Shown: positions 8,803 through 16,617 of the stretch, in pieces
Numbering within the stretch: the first letter of the stretch is position 1
How the letters are laid out: every line of letters begins with the position of its first letter
Source of the DNA: Bacillota bacterium
GTDB lineage: Bacteria; Bacillota; Dethiobacteria; DTU022; UBA8154
DNA: 33,822 bases
Direction: 5' to 3'
Assembly (NCBI GenBank): GCA_012798895.1
Contig: JAAZMI010000028.1
Span: 1 to 33,822 of the forward strand
Translations under genes and position numbers: made by a program
The notes under the pieces: model-generated
Seen by the model: only the letters and a program-made list of their open reading frames with translations
Told to the model about the DNA's origin: nothing
The model's database searches: none

Positions 8803-9021
8803 AATGTTTTAAGAAACAAATTTCAGCCTAGTCAATATCATGGATGTTTAATTTAATCTGTTTGTTGATTCTAAAGAGGCCTCCACTCCCCCATGCACTG
8901 GTAGTGCTTTACCTCTTTCTTCTGAAACAAGACCTCTTTTTTCCTGCTCTACCCAGATCCAGTCTCTTTAAAAGCCTTTCCCCACTAAGATTTTACTCAT
9001 AGCAATGTTGCTTCCCGATAT

Positions 9022-11601
9022 CTATTCAAAAATAACTTGAACGGGAATTCTTCTGTTATCCTTCGTACCGTCACCAAGTTGGCCATAGCTATTACCACCC
9101 CAGGCCCAGACCGCACCATCATCTTTTAAGGCCAGAGAATGAAGGCCTCCGGCGGCAAGAGCCTCTAAACCCGATAGTTTGCAAGCCTGTGAACCAACCT
9201 GAACAGGAACAGTTCTATCCGTTGTTGCGCCGTTACCAAGCTGGCCATAGCTATTATAGCCCCAGGCCCAGATCGTACCATCATCTTTTAGGGCCAGGGA
9301 ATGGTAATGTCCGACTGCAATGGCCCGTATCCCCGTCAATTTTTTGCCTTCGCCATCGGTTTGAGCACCTATTTGAATTGGCACACCTCTACCCGTTGTC
9401 GTGCCATCACCAAGCTGGCCCTTGTTATTGCTACCCCAGGCCCAGACCGTGCCATCACCTTTTAAAGCAAGTGAGTGCGAACTGCCGGCTGCAATAGCGC
9501 GCACGTTTGTCAATTTATTATCTTCACCAGCAGGCTGAACTCCTACCTGAACCGGTGTATTTCTATGCTCTGTCGTGCCATCGCCCAGCTGGCCGGAACT
9601 ATTGCAGCCCCAAGCCCAGACCGTACCATCATCTTTTAGGGCCAGGGAATGGGAATCACCGGCAGCCAAAGCCCGCACCTCCTTAAAATCATCGATCTGA
9701 ACAGGAAACGTCTTTATTGTTGTCGCACCATCACCAAGACCGAGTTGGCCGGAAATATTGCGGCCCCAAACCCAAACCGTGCCATCATCTTTTAAGGCCA
9801 GAGAATGAAGGCCTCCGGCGGCAAGAGCCTCTAAACCCGATAGTTTGCAAACCTGTGAACCAACCTGAACAGGAACAGCTCTATCCGTTGTTGCGCCGTT
9901 ACCAAGCTGGCCATAGCTATTACAGCCCCAGGCCCAGATCGTACCATCATCTTTTAAAGCAAGTGAATGCGAACCGCCGGCTGCAATAGCGCGCACGTTT
10001 GTCAATTTATTATCTTCACCAGCAGGCTGAACTCCTACCTGAACCGGCGTATTTCTATGCTCTGTCGTGCCATCGCCCAGCTGGCCGGAACTATTGCAGC
10101 CCCAAGCCCAGACCGTACCATCATCTTTTAGGGCCAGGGAATGGGAATCACCGGCAGCAAGCTGTATTACCCCTGCCGGTTTTGGCCCTTCCGGTGCCCT
10201 CCAATCCAATGTTGCCCTGTACATCGCACTCTTCATGTCTTCGTCTGTAATCAAGAAAAATTTATAGATGCCATCCTTTTCGCTTTTTTTAAACCACAAG
10301 GCATTATCGCTCAACCACAGGGTGTTATCTGCATCCAGAGCAGGCTCAATCCATTTTTCCCCGATTTTCCGGGCAATCAGCTTAACACTGTCTGCTGTTA
10401 AAAGCGGGTCTACATCTTCTTCCTTTACCCCAAGCCTTATGTAGATATCCTCGGTTTCAGATCTTTCTTTTTCTGCTGCGACTATTGCCAAAAACTCTAT
10501 TTCATTTATTTCTTTCTGCCAATCCAATAAAGCATAATATATTTTGCCCCCGGTAGATCTCACTTCAAATTCATAGCTTCCCGTTGCTTTTCCGACATCG
10601 AACCACAGGGTGCCCTCCGCAGTAGCGGTTAAAGGCTCCCAGTCCCCTTCGCTGCATCTTACCTTGATATATTCCACATCATCCGCGAACAACGGGATCT
10701 CCTCTTCATCTGCCACCAGTTTGTATTCGGTACAAATTCTGCCCGCTGCTTCATCTGCATGATCTGGAACTATACTTACACAGCCGGTGGGGAAAAATTC
10801 AGCCCGTATTGCCGGAATATCCTCATAAGTTACTGCTACAACTGTATCGCCGGTAATAATAAAGGTATAGCTTCCGTCCGCCAGTTCATCCTTCCTATCT
10901 TCCGTGCCCACGGTAAAGGTTGCAACCTGCTTGCCTTCCGGGACCCTTACCGTTACGGTTACCTCCGTACCCTTCTCCACATTACCGGCTGCCGGTTCCG
11001 ATCTTAAACCTTCTCCCTCCAAGGTTAGGATACAACAGGCCGGTTCTGTAGGATCCACAGGTTCTGTTGGTTCCGTGGGTTCAGTAGGTTCCGTAGGATC
11101 TGGCTCGGAAGGATCCACAGGTTCTGTTGGTTCCGTGGGTTCAGTAGGTTCCGCAGGATCTTCTGGCTCTGTAGGTTCCTCCGGCCCCGGGGGATCATCC
11201 TCCCCGCCACCGCCTGTGCCGCCATCGGAGGACGGGCCGGAATCTTTTGGTGCACCGATCTCCTTGCCGCCGATCACTACTGTAACCCCTGCTGCTAGAT
11301 GTAAGACGGACGGCATCATCTCGAGATATACACCATCTGCATTCACCAGGGCTGTTTCTATCATACCTTGCCCCGTAATTTTAACCGGGGCATTCACGAT
11401 CAGGGTAGAAATTGTTGTTTCATGGTCCAACACCAGCTTGGTATCGGAAGCCCGGTCCGTAATCTTTATACTGTTGATCCTACTGCCAGCCAGATTGATG
11501 GTAGCCCCGGCATCTGCAAAATTTGCACAGCCAAAGAATAAAAAGAAAATAAACAGCGCAGAAAGTATCCTCTTTTTAATTCTTTTCTTCTGCAACATCA
11601 A
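9022..11601 (-). CDS. Secreted RCC1-repeat (seven-bladed beta-propeller) protein
   Basis: This 859-residue exported protein has an N-terminal signal (charged KKRIKKR, hydrophobic stretch to about residue 24). It is followed by either a signal peptidase I site near A29-D-A31 or a non-canonical lipobox at C25. A beta-rich domain covers about residues 32-115. A low-complexity Gly-rich then Thr/Glu/Pro linker (about 121-187, many EPT units) resembles a cell-wall spacer. Two beta domains follow (about 190-262 and 265-475). Residues 478-859 hold exactly seven RCC1 repeats with the core HSLALKDDGTVWAWG, enough for a closed seven-bladed propeller. Bacterial RCC1 proteins of this type are surface or extracellular; the ligand is unknown. 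There is no S-layer or LPxTG anchor. The start overlaps the EamA gene end by four bases. Confidence 0.85.
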   Translation of the reverse strand: MMLQKKRIKKRILSALFIFFLFFGCANFADAGATINLAGSRINSIKITDRASDTKLVLDHETTISTLIVNAPVKITGQGMIETALVNADGVYLEMMPSVLHLAAGVTVVIGGKEIGAPKDSGPSSDGGTGGGGEDDPPGPEEPTEPEDPAEPTEPTEPTEPVDPSEPDPTEPTEPTEPTEPVDPTEPACCILTLEGEGLRSEPAAGNVEKGTEVTVTVRVPEGKQVATFTVGTEDRKDELADGSYTFIITGDTVVAVTYEDIPAIRAEFFPTGCVSIVPDHADEAAGRICTEYKLVADEEEIPLFADDVEYIKVRCSEGDWEPLTATAEGTLWFDVGKATGSYEFEVRSTGGKIYYALLDWQKEINEIEFLAIVAAEKERSETEDIYIRLGVKEEDVDPLLTADSVKLIARKIGEKWIEPALDADNTLWLSDNALWFKKSEKDGIYKFFLITDEDMKSAMYRATLDWRAPEGPKPAGVIQLAAGDSHSLALKDDGTVWAWGCNSSGQLGDGTTEHRNTPVQVGVQPAGEDNKLTNVRAIAAGGSHSLALKDDGTIWAWGCNSYGQLGNGATTDRAVPVQVGSQVCKLSGLEALAAGGLHSLALKDDGTVWVWGRNISGQLGLGDGATTIKTFPVQIDDFKEVRALAAGDSHSLALKDDGTVWAWGCNSSGQLGDGTTEHRNTPVQVGVQPAGEDNKLTNVRAIAAGSSHSLALKGDGTVWAWGSNNKGQLGDGTTTGRGVPIQIGAQTDGEGKKLTGIRAIAVGHYHSLALKDDGTIWAWGYNSYGQLGNGATTDRTVPVQVGSQACKLSGLEALAAGGLHSLALKDDGAVWAWGGNSYGQLGDGTKDNRRIPVQVIFE
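9025..10170 (-). repeat. Seven RCC1 coding repeats with internal duplication
   Basis: The blades, in translation order, are at 10170-9997, 9996-9835, 9834-9679, 9678-9505, 9504-9331, 9330-9169 and 9168-9025. Blades 1 and 4 are nearly identical at the nucleotide level (offset 492 bases). Blades 2 and 6, and 3 and 7, also match closely (offset 666 bases). Blade 5 is the most divergent. This indicates duplication of a three-blade block plus gain of one blade. Confidence 0.85.
11041..11187 (-). repeat. Thr-Glu-Pro low-complexity coding repeat
   Basis: Short in-frame repeats encode (T/A)EP and EPVDP units at about residues 139-187 of the RCC1 protein. A longer direct duplication (ggatccacaggttctgttgg at 11050 and again at 11110, + strand) suggests slippage-driven length variation. 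The peptide is acidic and proline-rich, as in extended cell-wall or surface linkers. Confidence 0.75.
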
Positions 11602-12500
11602 CCTGCCCTCCCAGCCGGCTCCAATTTTTCGCTAAAAAAAGTGGAACCGAGTATCAGTATGCCCCCAACCGCTTGGAGAAGGTTTAGGCCCTCTCCCAGA
11701 AGAAGCGCGGCGATGATCACCGCCGAAACAGGATCGATGTAGCTCAACACCGCAATCGTCTGCCCTTTTAATTCTTTGATTGCAGAGAAGTAGAAAAAAT
11801 AGGCAATCCCCGTATGGAGAATGCCAACTATAAATATTAAAAGAAGTGAATTTGCATCGACACCGGAGAAACTTAATCCGTTTTTGAGCAAAACATAAGG
11901 GAGGAGGATCAAAGCAGCGCTTACCAGTTGCACCAGTGCGTTTCCAAAACCGTTGGGGCTGTCGATATATTTATTCATCAAGGTCACGCTGGCATAGAAC
12001 ACAGCAGCCAAAAGCCCGTAAGTGATGCCGCGGGTATGATCATATAGGGGGCCAGGATCGCTGTTTCCAGCTTTGACGATAAGAAATAATCCAAACAGGG
12101 CTATAAAAACACAGGCCACCCTGATCAGGGTCAGCCTCTCTTTTAGAACTGGGGGCGCCAGGATAATGACAAAAATGGGCGCGAAATAATAGCTTAAAGT
12201 AGCATTGGCGATGCTCGTAGAGGCATAGGCTTGGAATAAAAAAATCCAGTTAATGCCGAGCGCTGCTCCGGAGATACACAGAAGCGGTATATCCCTTTTT
12301 GGCGATCCAAAAACATATTCCTGCTTGAAAAAAAGGCTGCTCCCGATCAAGAATATGCTGCCGATCGTCGCCCTTAAAAGAGCTATCTCAGCGGAGGAGA
12401 GGGCGATGTTCCTTATAAAAACGCCGATGCTGCCAAAGATAAGCATAACTATTATAACGATTATTTTTGCGTGATCTTCTACGTTCATAACCCGCAACAT
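11598..12500 (-). CDS. EamA-family (DMT superfamily) transporter
   Basis: This integral membrane protein of 300 residues has ten predicted hydrophobic segments arranged as two EamA repeats (about residues 12-142 and 156-290). Typical family features are the N-terminal FGSIGVFIRNIAL, ATLSYYFAPIFVIILA at the end of the first repeat and LSYIDPVSAVIIAALLLGEGL in the second. DMT exporters of this kind move amino acids, metabolites or drugs outwards; the substrate cannot be predicted. The ATG at 12500 has gaagga close upstream; an in-frame ATG 12 bases later is an alternative. It shares a four-base overlap with the RCC1 gene, so both are probably cotranscribed. A functional link is not obvious. Confidence 0.85.
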   Translation of the reverse strand: MLRVMNVEDHAKIIVIIVMLIFGSIGVFIRNIALSSAEIALLRATIGSIFLIGSSLFFKQEYVFGSPKRDIPLLCISGAALGINWIFLFQAYASTSIANATLSYYFAPIFVIILAPPVLKERLTLIRVACVFIALFGLFLIVKAGNSDPGPLYDHTRGITYGLLAAVFYASVTLMNKYIDSPNGFGNALVQLVSAALILLPYVLLKNGLSFSGVDANSLLLIFIVGILHTGIAYFFYFSAIKELKGQTIAVLSYIDPVSAVIIAALLLGEGLNLLQAVGGILILGSTFFSEKLEPAGRAG

Positions 12501-12564
12501 TCATCCTTCACCCATAATAGATATTTCATGAACAACTTTTTGACATACCCCCCACGGATAAACA

Positions 12565-13563
12565 TTACTTCATTTTTTTAATGATAGCCGCCGTCATCTC
12601 CGAGGTGGCTGCTGTGCCGCCTAGATCGTAGGTCACATCCTTGCCTTCGGCGAGCACCGCCGCTAGGGCTGCCTGGATTTTTTGCGCCGTCTCCTCCTCC
12701 CCCAGATGGAAGAGCATCATCACCGCCGAGAGAATGGTCGCCGTGGGGTTGACCTTGTCCAGGCCCGCATATTTGGGAGCACTGCCGTGCACGGGTTCAA
12801 AAACAGCAATATCCGTCCCGAGGTTGGCCCCGGGGGCCACCCCCAGCCCGCCGACCAGGCCGGCACAGATATCGGACAGGATGTCGCCATAGAGGTTGGG
12901 CATAACCATAACATCGTAGAGCTCCGGCTTTTTCACCAGTTGCATGCTCATATTATCGACGATGCGGTCCTCAAATTCAATGTCTGGATATTCCCCTGCA
13001 ATTTCTCGTGCCACGTCCAAAAAGAGCCCATCGGTGCATTTCATTATATTCGCTTTGTGCACGACTGTAACTTTTCTACGTTTATGGGCGCGGGCGTAAT
13101 CGAAAGCAAAGCGGACAATGCGGGTCGATCCCTTCCGGGTAATAATTTTAATGCTCTCCGCAGCATCTTCACCAACCATGTGCTCGATGCCCGCATATAG
13201 ATCTTCCATGTTTTCTCTTACCACTACCAGGTCGATATTTTCGTAACGGCTGGGTACCCCCGGGTAGGATCTGGCCGGGCGAAGGTTGGCAAAGAGATCG
13301 AGCTTTTTTCTGAGGGCCACATTTACGCTGCGGAAACCTTCCCCAATCGGCGTGGTCAGCGGGCCTTTCAGGGCCACCTTGTTGCGCCGGATAGAGGTAA
13401 GAACATCCTCCGGCAGAACGCTGCCGCTCTCTTCAAAAGTTTTCAAGCCGGCTTCCCTGATCTCCCAATTTATAGGTGCTCCCGCTGCTTCAAAGATTTT
13501 AACGACGGAAGAAGTAAGCTCCGGGCCCGTCCCATCGCCGGGTATTAATGTAACGTTGTGCAT
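12565..13563 (-). CDS. NAD-dependent isocitrate/isopropylmalate dehydrogenase family (probable isocitrate dehydrogenase)
   Basis: This is a beta-decarboxylating dehydrogenase of 332 residues. Visible motifs are the N-terminal [10 protein letters not shown], substrate arginines in [30 protein letters not shown] with the conserved tyrosine, the catalytic-lysine region [11 protein letters not shown], the metal-binding [17 protein letters not shown] and the nucleotide-binding [17 protein letters not shown]. The SVNVALR stretch before the arginines resembles NAD-dependent isocitrate dehydrogenases more than LeuB, and no leu genes are nearby. Homoisocitrate or isopropylmalate activity cannot be excluded. 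It would supply 2-oxoglutarate for glutamate synthesis. A strong gaggaggt precedes the ATG. It lies 22 bases after the lytic transglycosylase gene. Confidence 0.85.
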   Translation of the reverse strand: MHNVTLIPGDGTGPELTSSVVKIFEAAGAPINWEIREAGLKTFEESGSVLPEDVLTSIRRNKVALKGPLTTPIGEGFRSVNVALRKKLDLFANLRPARSYPGVPSRYENIDLVVVRENMEDLYAGIEHMVGEDAAESIKIITRKGSTRIVRFAFDYARAHKRRKVTVVHKANIMKCTDGLFLDVAREIAGEYPDIEFEDRIVDNMSMQLVKKPELYDVMVMPNLYGDILSDICAGLVGGLGVAPGANLGTDIAVFEPVHGSAPKYAGLDKVNPTATILSAVMMLFHLGEEETAQKIQAALAAVLAEGKDVTYDLGGTAATSEMTAAIIKKMK

Positions 13564-13585
13564 AATTTTTACCTCCTCGGAATGT

Positions 13586-14191
13586 TTAATATTTTAGGCA
13601 GTAATCTGTTTCCCGGTAGATCCACCGGTAGCGCTGGTAAACACGTTCTACTTTTAGAACAAAATTACGGGTCTCGGGAAAAGGAATGCTTTGCAGTGTC
13701 TCCAGCCGGCCATCCCAGATCCCTTTTTGCAACCACAGGTTAACATGATTGGGGCCGCTGTTATAAGCGGCCAGGGCCAGATGAACATTGCCATTATACT
13801 GTTCCAAAAGATTGTGCAAGTACCAGGCCCCGATGACGATGTTTACCCGGGGCTCAAAAAGATGCCCCACCGTAAAACCTTCCAGGCCAAGCTGTTCCGC
13901 CGCCCACGATCCCGTTTCGGGCATGATCTGCATCAACCCCCGTGCCCCCTTGGTGGAAAGCGCCTTTTCGGCAAAACTGCTTTCCACGTAGGCTACAGCT
14001 ACAACCAGCAGCGGATCCAAACCATTGAGGCGAGCCTCGCTTGAGATGATCTGGCGGTAAGGAAAAGGGTAGACCCTCTGAGCGATAAAAGTAGCCCTGG
14101 TAATAGATAGATAGAGGATGAACAAGCAGAAAAACAGGAAAAGCAGACGACGATTGTCATTGATTATTGACAATAAAACAACGCCCCCCAC
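13586..14191 (-). CDS. Lytic transglycosylase (SLT/YjbJ-like), membrane-anchored
   Basis: This is a 201-residue murein lytic transglycosylase. A hydrophobic segment at about residues 15-31 is a signal anchor. The SLT domain follows with the catalytic glutamate E70 (AYVESSF), the [13 protein letters not shown] motif, the N-containing [13 protein letters not shown] segment and [12 protein letters not shown]. It resembles the small transglycosylases encoded next to coaE in Bacillus and clostridia (the ytaF-coaE-ytaG region). The start is uncertain: the GTG at 14191 lies eight bases after coaE, and TTG codons further in are alternatives. It probably belongs to the polA-mutM-ytaF-coaE transcript and takes part in wall turnover or sporulation. 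Confidence 0.9.
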   Translation of the reverse strand: MGGVVLLSIINDNRRLLFLFFCLFILYLSITRATFIAQRVYPFPYRQIISSEARLNGLDPLLVVAVAYVESSFAEKALSTKGARGLMQIMPETGSWAAEQLGLEGFTVGHLFEPRVNIVIGAWYLHNLLEQYNGNVHLALAAYNSGPNHVNLWLQKGIWDGRLETLQSIPFPETRNFVLKVERVYQRYRWIYRETDYCLKY

Positions 14192-14198
14192 GCACCCA

Positions 14199-14825
14199 TC
14201 ATGTCATGTGTTTCCGCCGATGCCTCTTGATTCTCTGCAACTTCTCCCAAAATTGATCTACCTGTGCCTGCAGGAATCTTCTGGTATTATCGTTGGCGAG
14301 AACAAAATCAGCAGCCTCTATTTTTTTCTGTAGATCCATCTGGGCATTAATGCGTTGCAGCGATTCTTCCCTGGCCAGCCCGTTTCTTTCCAACAGGCGC
14401 CTAACCTGCTGCTCCTTCAAAGAGGAAACCACGACAACATAATCTACCAGATCTACCATGCCGGCCTCATAGAGAAGCGGCACATCCCAAACCTGTATTT
14501 TATGTGGATGGGATTGGGCCAGCTCCCTGCTTTGCGTTAAAAAAAGGTCGCGCACCCGGGGGTGAATCAGAGCATTCAGTTTCCGCCGGGCAGATTCATC
14601 CTCAAAAACTCGTTTGCCAATTTTTAAACGATCGAGACAGCCGTTCTCCAGCAAAATTTCTTCCCCGAGCCATTCCACAATCTCCGTCCAGGCCGGTTCG
14701 CCCGGCAGGACCACTTCCCTGGCTACCTGATCGGCATCGATCACGAGAGCCCCTTTTTGGGACAACATCTGCGCCACTGTGGATTTCCCACAGGCGATGC
14801 CCCCCGTCAAGCCCAATTTGAACAT
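14199..14825 (-). CDS. coaE: Dephospho-CoA kinase
   Basis: This enzyme phosphorylates dephospho-CoA in the last step of coenzyme A synthesis. The P-loop GLTGGIACGKST is at residues 5-16. The DADQVAREVV substrate motif and the QVWDVPLLYEAGM region follow, and the lid segment RLLERNGL ends a normal core. I chose the ATG at 14825 (208 aa), because aaaggggga precedes it closely. The frame is open 20 codons further upstream, but that would overlap ytaF and add a non-conserved tail. It is located between ytaF and a lytic transglycosylase gene, as in Bacillus subtilis. Confidence 0.95.
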   Translation of the reverse strand: MFKLGLTGGIACGKSTVAQMLSQKGALVIDADQVAREVVLPGEPAWTEIVEWLGEEILLENGCLDRLKIGKRVFEDESARRKLNALIHPRVRDLFLTQSRELAQSHPHKIQVWDVPLLYEAGMVDLVDYVVVVSSLKEQQVRRLLERNGLAREESLQRINAQMDLQKKIEAADFVLANDNTRRFLQAQVDQFWEKLQRIKRHRRKHMT

Positions 14826-14869
14826 CTTTTCCCCCTTTGCCCAGATACTTGCCAAAAAAGAATTTTTTA

Positions 14870-15598
14870 TTAAAATCCACCCCAAAGTATATTCAATAAG
14901 CCTAAGAAAATCAACAGCCCCCCGGAAAAAAGGTGCGCCGGCAGAGCATTCAGCTTATCCCTGTAATAGCATCCGCCCCAAAGACCGAAGCTGATTAAGA
15001 TAAACTTGCTTAGCCCAACCATGCCGGAGGTAAGCCAGGGGTTGAAACCGGCCAGGGCCACAGCAAAACCGGCTCCGAAGGCATCGCAAGCCAGGGCAAA
15101 TCCCAAAAGAACCGCCTCGCCAAGGTTGATGACCCCCGAACGATCCAGATCTGCTTCTTGCGGAGAGAAGATGATCTTGAGCAAAAAGCGCAGGTAGTTT
15201 AGCTTCCCCGTCCCCGCCGGATTACTTCCTGGATTGATGATCTGACCCGGCTTCTGTTCAAACGGAATAGAATGCCCATAATCCTCTATTTTATATCTAT
15301 GCCGCCCGCCCCAATTTAAGAAAATTTCTTTCTGTTCCCTGCCCAGCCCCTGCCACACGATCCAGGATCCCAAAAAAACAAGAATTATACCGCCCAAAAA
15401 ACGGGCCAATAATAAAGAAACAAAATGCTTAAAGGTCCAGCCTAGGAACATAGCCAGCCCCATGGTCAGCGACGAGGAGAGGGAGATGATCACTAAAGAT
15501 AAAAACGGGATTTTCAAGTTACGGGCCCCGTAAGAAAATCCCGCACCCAGGCCATCCATGCTGACAGCAGCACATAGCAACAACAACTGGACAAACAC
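14870..15598 (-). CDS. ytaF: Sporulation membrane protein YtaF (MntP-like fold)
   Basis: This 242-residue multi-pass membrane protein has about six hydrophobic segments in two halves. The halves are separated by a hydrophilic loop (about residues 88-150). The halves carry related motifs: SMDGLGAGFSYGAR near the N-terminus and ACDAFGAGFAVALAG near residue 180. This is the pattern of the YtaF family, related to the manganese exporter MntP. A FSPQEADLDRSGVINLGEA segment precedes the second half, as in other YtaF proteins. In B. subtilis, ytaF lies between mutM and coaE, exactly as here. The start is a GTG with ggaggtg seven bases upstream. Its role in spores is not well established. Confidence 0.9.
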   Translation of the reverse strand: MFVQLLLLCAAVSMDGLGAGFSYGARNLKIPFLSLVIISLSSSLTMGLAMFLGWTFKHFVSLLLARFLGGIILVFLGSWIVWQGLGREQKEIFLNWGGRHRYKIEDYGHSIPFEQKPGQIINPGSNPAGTGKLNYLRFLLKIIFSPQEADLDRSGVINLGEAVLLGFALACDAFGAGFAVALAGFNPWLTSGMVGLSKFILISFGLWGGCYYRDKLNALPAHLFSGGLLIFLGLLNILWGGF

Positions 15599-15686
15599 CG
15601 CAGCACCTCCATATAAAGTTATATTATTCTATGGAAGTAGCTGTATTTTTAGTGCCTGTCCTCTCCGAATTTAAAATCCTACCCGT

Positions 15687-16514
15687 TTAAAGCAGTTGGC
15701 AGTGAGGGCAGAGATACGTGCCCCGGCCGGCAATTACACGGCGTATGATAGTCCCGCGGCAGCGAGGGCATTTCTCGCCGGCCCGGCGGTAAACCTGCAG
15801 CATGTTTTGAAATTCCCCGGGCTTGCCCTGCAGATCTCTATAATCAGAGACGCTGGCACCCCTAAGATCAATCCCTTCTTGTAAGACGCGACGCATCGCC
15901 TCCCATAGGGCTATTTCCTCTTCCCTGCTCAGAGTGCCAACTTTTCTGGCCGGATGAATCCCCGCCCGGAAAAGAGTTTCATCCGTGTAGATGTTGCCCA
16001 ACCCTGAAATATTTTCTTGGTTCAGAAGAAAGGATTTGATCCCCCCCCGAGGTTTCAGGGCCAGAAGATGGTGAAATCGGCTGCAGTTAAAGTTTTTGGC
16101 GAGGGGATCGGGGCCCAGAAGAAAAGGCTTGGTTTGAGGCAGCTCTTGCTCATCCCAAAGCCTGAAAGTACCAAATTTGCGCATATCTTCAAAATGAAGA
16201 GCGGCCTTGCCGCCCAGATAAAAAACGGCCCCTGTATGCCGGCCCGGCTGTACATCAACCGGATAAAATAAAAGGGCACCAGTCATGCGCAGGTGTATCT
16301 CCAGCACTTTTTGAGCGCGTAGATAGATTAAAATATATTTGCCCTTTCTCTGGATCTTCTGCACAACCCGTCCGCTAACCTGTCTGCAAAATTCGCGGGA
16401 GGAGAAACCGGAGAGCATCCTCTCCCAAAAAAACTTTACATCTAAAATTTTCCTGCCCACCAGGCAGTTCTGCAGATCCCGGACCAGGCATTCCACCTCT
16501 GGCAGCTCTGGCAT
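15687..16514 (-). CDS. mutM: Formamidopyrimidine-DNA glycosylase (Fpg)
   Basis: This bifunctional glycosylase/AP lyase removes 8-oxoguanine and FaPy lesions. It has 275 residues. The N-terminus MPELPEVE provides the catalytic proline exposed after Met removal and the adjacent glutamate. The helix-two-turn-helix signature is GLGNIYTDETLFRAGIHP. The C-terminal zinc finger is CPRC...CPHC, with the RGTYLCPHC stretch typical of Fpg and not of endonuclease VIII. It sits 103 bases after polA and before ytaF, as in Bacillus. The ATG has aagaggttg as ribosome binding site. Confidence 0.96.
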   Translation of the reverse strand: MPELPEVECLVRDLQNCLVGRKILDVKFFWERMLSGFSSREFCRQVSGRVVQKIQRKGKYILIYLRAQKVLEIHLRMTGALLFYPVDVQPGRHTGAVFYLGGKAALHFEDMRKFGTFRLWDEQELPQTKPFLLGPDPLAKNFNCSRFHHLLALKPRGGIKSFLLNQENISGLGNIYTDETLFRAGIHPARKVGTLSREEEIALWEAMRRVLQEGIDLRGASVSDYRDLQGKPGEFQNMLQVYRRAGEKCPRCRGTIIRRVIAGRGTYLCPHCQLL

Positions 16515-16617
16515 GGCTTACAACCTCTTTCTTGAATAATGGATAGCACTGAATAACTAGATGGGGTAATTATGAAGGTACCCGCCCTAAGGAGATGCAA
16601 TCACCGCCAAAAACTAT

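Noticed and set aside
9025-10170. RCC1 region as a CRISPR-like or tandem non-coding array
   Set aside because: Periods of 144-174 bases stay in frame and encode conserved propeller blades; there are no short identical repeats with unique spacers.
10904-11635. A long + strand open frame (243 codons) opposite the RCC1 gene
   Set aside because: It is the antisense of the Thr-Glu-Pro coding repeats and gives a Gly-Ser-Val low-complexity shadow; the - strand frame has a signal peptide, known repeats and a proper operon context.
14826-14885. N-terminal extension of CoaE by 20 residues
   Set aside because: The extension precedes the normal start just before the P-loop, overlaps ytaF, and the ATG at 14825 has its own ribosome binding site.
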